This document shows, in pieces, positions 14,846-14,955 of a stretch of DNA of 14,955 bases. The notes beneath the pieces are model-generated. The model was not told the DNA's origin. It saw nothing but the letters and a program-made list of their open reading frames with translations, and searched no databases. A program made the position numbers and the translations under genes. Numbering within the stretch: the first letter of the stretch is position 1; each line of letters starts with the position of its first letter. Source of the stretch: Bacteroidia bacterium (lineage in GTDB: Bacteria > Bacteroidota > Bacteroidia > Bacteroidales > UBA12481); contig JAPLDV010000682.1 of assembly GCA_026391235.1 (NCBI GenBank), forward strand, positions 1 to 14,955. The letters are read 5' to 3'.

Positions 14846-14955
14846 GGTGAGTTCATCGTCGATAGCCGCAACCCAGATGGTGGTTTTTTTCATCGGCAGG
14901 TTTTTGCGCAGGTATTCAATTCCTTCTTTGCTGGCGATGAGTGCGGCTATATGAA
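14759..14955 (-). CDS. upp: Uracil phosphoribosyltransferase, C-terminal part (cut by window edge)
   Basis: The last 64 residues and the stop (TGA 14761-14759) are visible on the minus strand, reading in from the right edge. HIAALIASKEGIEYL, then TIWVAAIDDEL, then the characteristic YVVPGLGDAGDLAYG, which is the uracil-binding C-terminal loop of Upp. The enzyme makes UMP from uracil and PRPP. The 3' end lies antisense to the folK tail over 87 nt. Confidence 0.88.
   Translation of the reverse strand, partial: HIAALIASKEGIEYLRKNLPMKKTTIWVAAIDDELTSKAYVVPGLGDAGDLAYGSKTSEGMEHF

Overview
The window looks like a piece of a Bacteroidota chromosome (Bacteroidales-like, probably an environmental or metagenome-assembled lineage). 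The evidence is a TonB of Bacteroidota type, 5' regions carrying the TTTG / TAnnTTTG promoter words of this phylum, few Shine-Dalgarno sequences, a MerR-like / small ORF / serine recombinase gene set, and an SppA-LpxK-purine nucleoside phosphorylase-LOG gene cluster. This assignment is inferred from gene content and motifs; no search was run.

Layout. (1) 1-3673 is accessory DNA. It holds an AT-rich minus-strand gene for a tandem-repeat Cys/His protein (138-818), then a plus-strand module of a MerR-like conserved protein, a 58-residue ORF, and a large serine recombinase broken by two single-base deletions. The recombinase frame runs into the 3' end of a tRNA-Ala(GGC) gene on the opposite strand, which looks like the attachment site. 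(2) 3674-5902 holds the tRNA promoter, a large intergenic inverted repeat, tonB with its promoter and terminator, and hflX, which has lost about 80-90 bases around switch I and is out of frame. (3) 5886-7043 is a lipoprotein of the beta-lactamase/serine hydrolase fold. A 227-bp palindromic repeat element separates it from the convergent asd gene (7286-8305). (4) 8367-10112 is a secreted lamin-tail-domain protein. (5) 10106-14208 is a minus-strand cluster, transcribed sppA > lpxK > purine nucleoside phosphorylase (broken by a small deletion) > LOG-family phosphoribohydrolase. (6) folK diverges from sppA and runs convergently into the 3' end of upp, which is cut by the window edge.

The stretches 1-137 and 819-1043 hold no gene I can support. 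The intergenic 3713-3979 is explained by the tRNA promoter, an inverted repeat and the tonB promoter.

Functionally most of the window is housekeeping: iron/nutrient import energy (TonB), ribosome rescue (HflX), lysine/threonine/methionine precursor synthesis (Asd), lipid A (LpxK), envelope proteolysis (SppA), purine and pyrimidine salvage (PNP, LOG, Upp) and folate (FolK). Two themes stand out. Three genes carry small deletions that break the frame, which means either real decay or assembly error. Several unrelated palindromic repeat families are present, one of them sitting in frame inside asd. I see no convincing undescribed defence or multi-gene system. The nearest candidate is the tRNA-anchored recombinase module and its neighbour, the Cys/His-repeat gene.
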